A stretch of DNA of 64,000 bases. Source: Legionellaceae bacterium. GTDB lineage: Bacteria > Pseudomonadota > Gammaproteobacteria > Legionellales > Legionellaceae. Position numbers and translations under genes: made by a program. The stretch's first letter is position 1; each line of letters starts with the position of its first letter. Below are positions 63,036-64,000 of the stretch, one piece after another. The notes below the pieces were generated by a model. It worked only from the letters and a program-made list of their open reading frames with translations, did no database searches and was not told the origin of the DNA. The stretch is from positions 163,501-227,500 of the forward strand of contig JARGPP010000007.1 in NCBI GenBank assembly GCA_029210085.1, written 5' to 3'.

Positions 63036-63349
63036 GCACGGCTCTATATCTTATTTTTAAAACGTAGTTTTCTTTATTGATAACCCATGAACTGCTAAAT
63101 ATTCTATTCTCATGTCGCTTTATCCAAGTTTTTAAAATTTAAACCAGCACATCATTTCAGTGATTTTGTCCTATTTTATCGAGGTGTGCTAACCTCCCGC
63201 GTTCTCAAGGCGGATAGGCGAGGAGATGAATGGTCAGCAGCCCTTAGGATCTTGTATAAAAAGAAGTAAGTTAATTCGCTTTTTCAAGGATGATGCTTGT
63301 GTTACAATAATAAACAGTTAGGTTTTATTTTGTCTTTCTCGGAGGCGTT
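63036..63349. other. Intergenic gap after folA with GC-rich structured island
   Basis: AT-rich sequence surrounds a denser block at about 63180-63243 where small hairpins occur in series: GAGGT-loop-ACCTC, CCGC-loop-GCGG, and CCTC against GAGG. A TATAAA (63255) and a TACAAT (63303) look like -10 elements upstream of the next gene. No tRNA, 6S, SRP or tmRNA pattern could be matched. It may hold a small RNA. Confidence 0.4.
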
Positions 63350-64000
63350 ATGCCATTACCCTATATATGCCTTGATAATTATGAAGGCATTATCATGAAG
63401 CGAGATAGTCGCGAGTTAGATGGCGCAATATTTCGTGGATTAAAAACCTGCATGGGTATTATGGTTGCATCAGAGCAATATTTGTTAGCAATTCATCATC
63501 CAGGCTTTGAGTTGTCTAATTCTTTCTCCGCAATAACCGACTGGACTGAGAGCAAAGATTTTGGCGCTATTTCAGATGTCACGATTTGTGTAAACCCTAA
63601 TTTTCCAAGAGCACGTGATATGTTGCCCAGTATATGGGGTGATAAATTGCGAGAAATGCTTGGCTTTGAAGGTGGTATAGGCTGTCATATCATGCATGAT
63701 GCAACTGGTATTTTGCAGGTGCATCGTGTCAGTTTAGCTTTTGAAGAGCTCAGTGCATCGGCACTGACTGCACTCGGGCAAGCACAGTTATTGATAAATG
63801 ATGTCAAAACACCAGCATCTCGTCACCATTATTTAGCAACACGCCTTCACTATCATCGAGGTGCGAAAGACTTATGCCGGCTGAAAGTGATGAGCAGAAG
63901 AGCGTTTCTAGATAAACCTTGTGAAGATGATTTGGACCGTGAGATTGCATCACATGTTCATGCAGTACAACAGAACCCAAAGAAAGCGATAGGTGAGTTA
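63350..64000 (+). CDS. Unknown protein, truncated by the window end
   Basis: Open frame of 217 codons from an ATG with GGAGG 4 bases upstream to the end of the window without a stop. Not recognised. The visible part is soluble and has several Cys and His residues spread through it (for example GCHIMHD, RHHYLATRLHYHRGAKDLC) but no clear motif; it has no signal peptide. Codon use is like its neighbours. The C-terminus lies beyond the window, so length and full domain content are unknown. Confidence 0.65.
   Translation, partial: MPLPYICLDNYEGIIMKRDSRELDGAIFRGLKTCMGIMVASEQYLLAIHHPGFELSNSFSAITDWTESKDFGAISDVTICVNPNFPRARDMLPSIWGDKLREMLGFEGGIGCHIMHDATGILQVHRVSLAFEELSASALTALGQAQLLINDVKTPASRHHYLATRLHYHRGAKDLCRLKVMSRRAFLDKPCEDDLDREIASHVHAVQQNPKKAIGEL

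Overview
The window looks like the chromosome of a gammaproteobacterium of the order Legionellales (Legionella/Coxiella/Aquicella/Berkiella-like). The basis is protein similarity by eye to gammaproteobacterial orthologues, moderately low GC, the gammaproteobacterial gene sets ubiE-ubiJ-ubiB, lptD-surA-pdxA and amgK-murU/lptD, and several large, low-complexity, coiled-coil or proline-rich proteins of the kind these bacteria deliver into eukaryotic hosts. No secretion-system gene lies in the window, so the effector label is inference only.

Layout. 1-3.1 kb: hinT, inorganic pyrophosphatase, a TRIC/UPF0126 membrane protein preceded by a G10 tract, and a tandem pair of beta-barrel-type secreted proteins of which the first copy is broken. 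3.1-9.9 kb: a translation block, tRNA-Val(GAC)-thrS-infC-rpmI-rplT-pheS-pheT, with an AUU-initiated infC and a palindromic element between pheS and pheT. 9.9-13.9 kb: a small 2Fe-2S ferredoxin, two unknown minus-strand genes (191 and 802 residues) sitting where pheT and ihfA are adjacent in E. coli, then ihfA. 14-22.4 kb: hspQ and a minus-strand run ubiE-ubiJ-ubiB-ksgA-(TraI_2-like gene)-apaH-mltB covering ubiquinone synthesis, ribosome maturation, Ap4A hydrolysis and peptidoglycan turnover, plus a small anchored protein and a DUF1841 gene. 22.5-24.5 kb: a 640-residue coiled-coil protein with a J-domain motif.

24.5-36.4 kb: PIN-PhoH and guaC (minus), then a tight plus-strand series smpB-glmS-tex-yciA-unknown-proC-MFS. 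The Tex is short, the ProC has an altered nucleotide-binding loop and a tail, and the MFS protein has a long soluble N-terminus. 36.5-41 kb: typA-nadK-recN (minus). 41-47 kb: an unknown 156-residue gene overlapping convergently with a 632-residue membrane protein that has a Cys/His-rich tail and a Fur-box-like site upstream; a class II glutamine amidotransferase; a RimK-type ATP-grasp ligase; and divergent efp/epmB.

47.2-55.9 kb is the accessory segment: two adjacent unknown proteins with hydrophobic hairpins (the second with a proline run between two WH2-like motifs), fadE with a small acidic partner, an IS982-family element, and an AT-rich gene for a 467-residue coiled-coil protein with three 14-residue repeats. 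56-64 kb is envelope and cofactor core: amgK-murU (minus, MurNAc recycling) divergent from lptD-surA-pdxA-folA, a 314-base gap with a compact GC-rich structured island, and an unrecognised gene running off the end.

The observations most worth following are the Fur-box/membrane-protein pair, the proline-rich WH2-like protein, the J-domain coiled-coil protein, the TraI_2-like gene in a housekeeping operon, and the palindromic element inside pheST. No CRISPR array, rRNA, prophage or recognisable defence system was seen.
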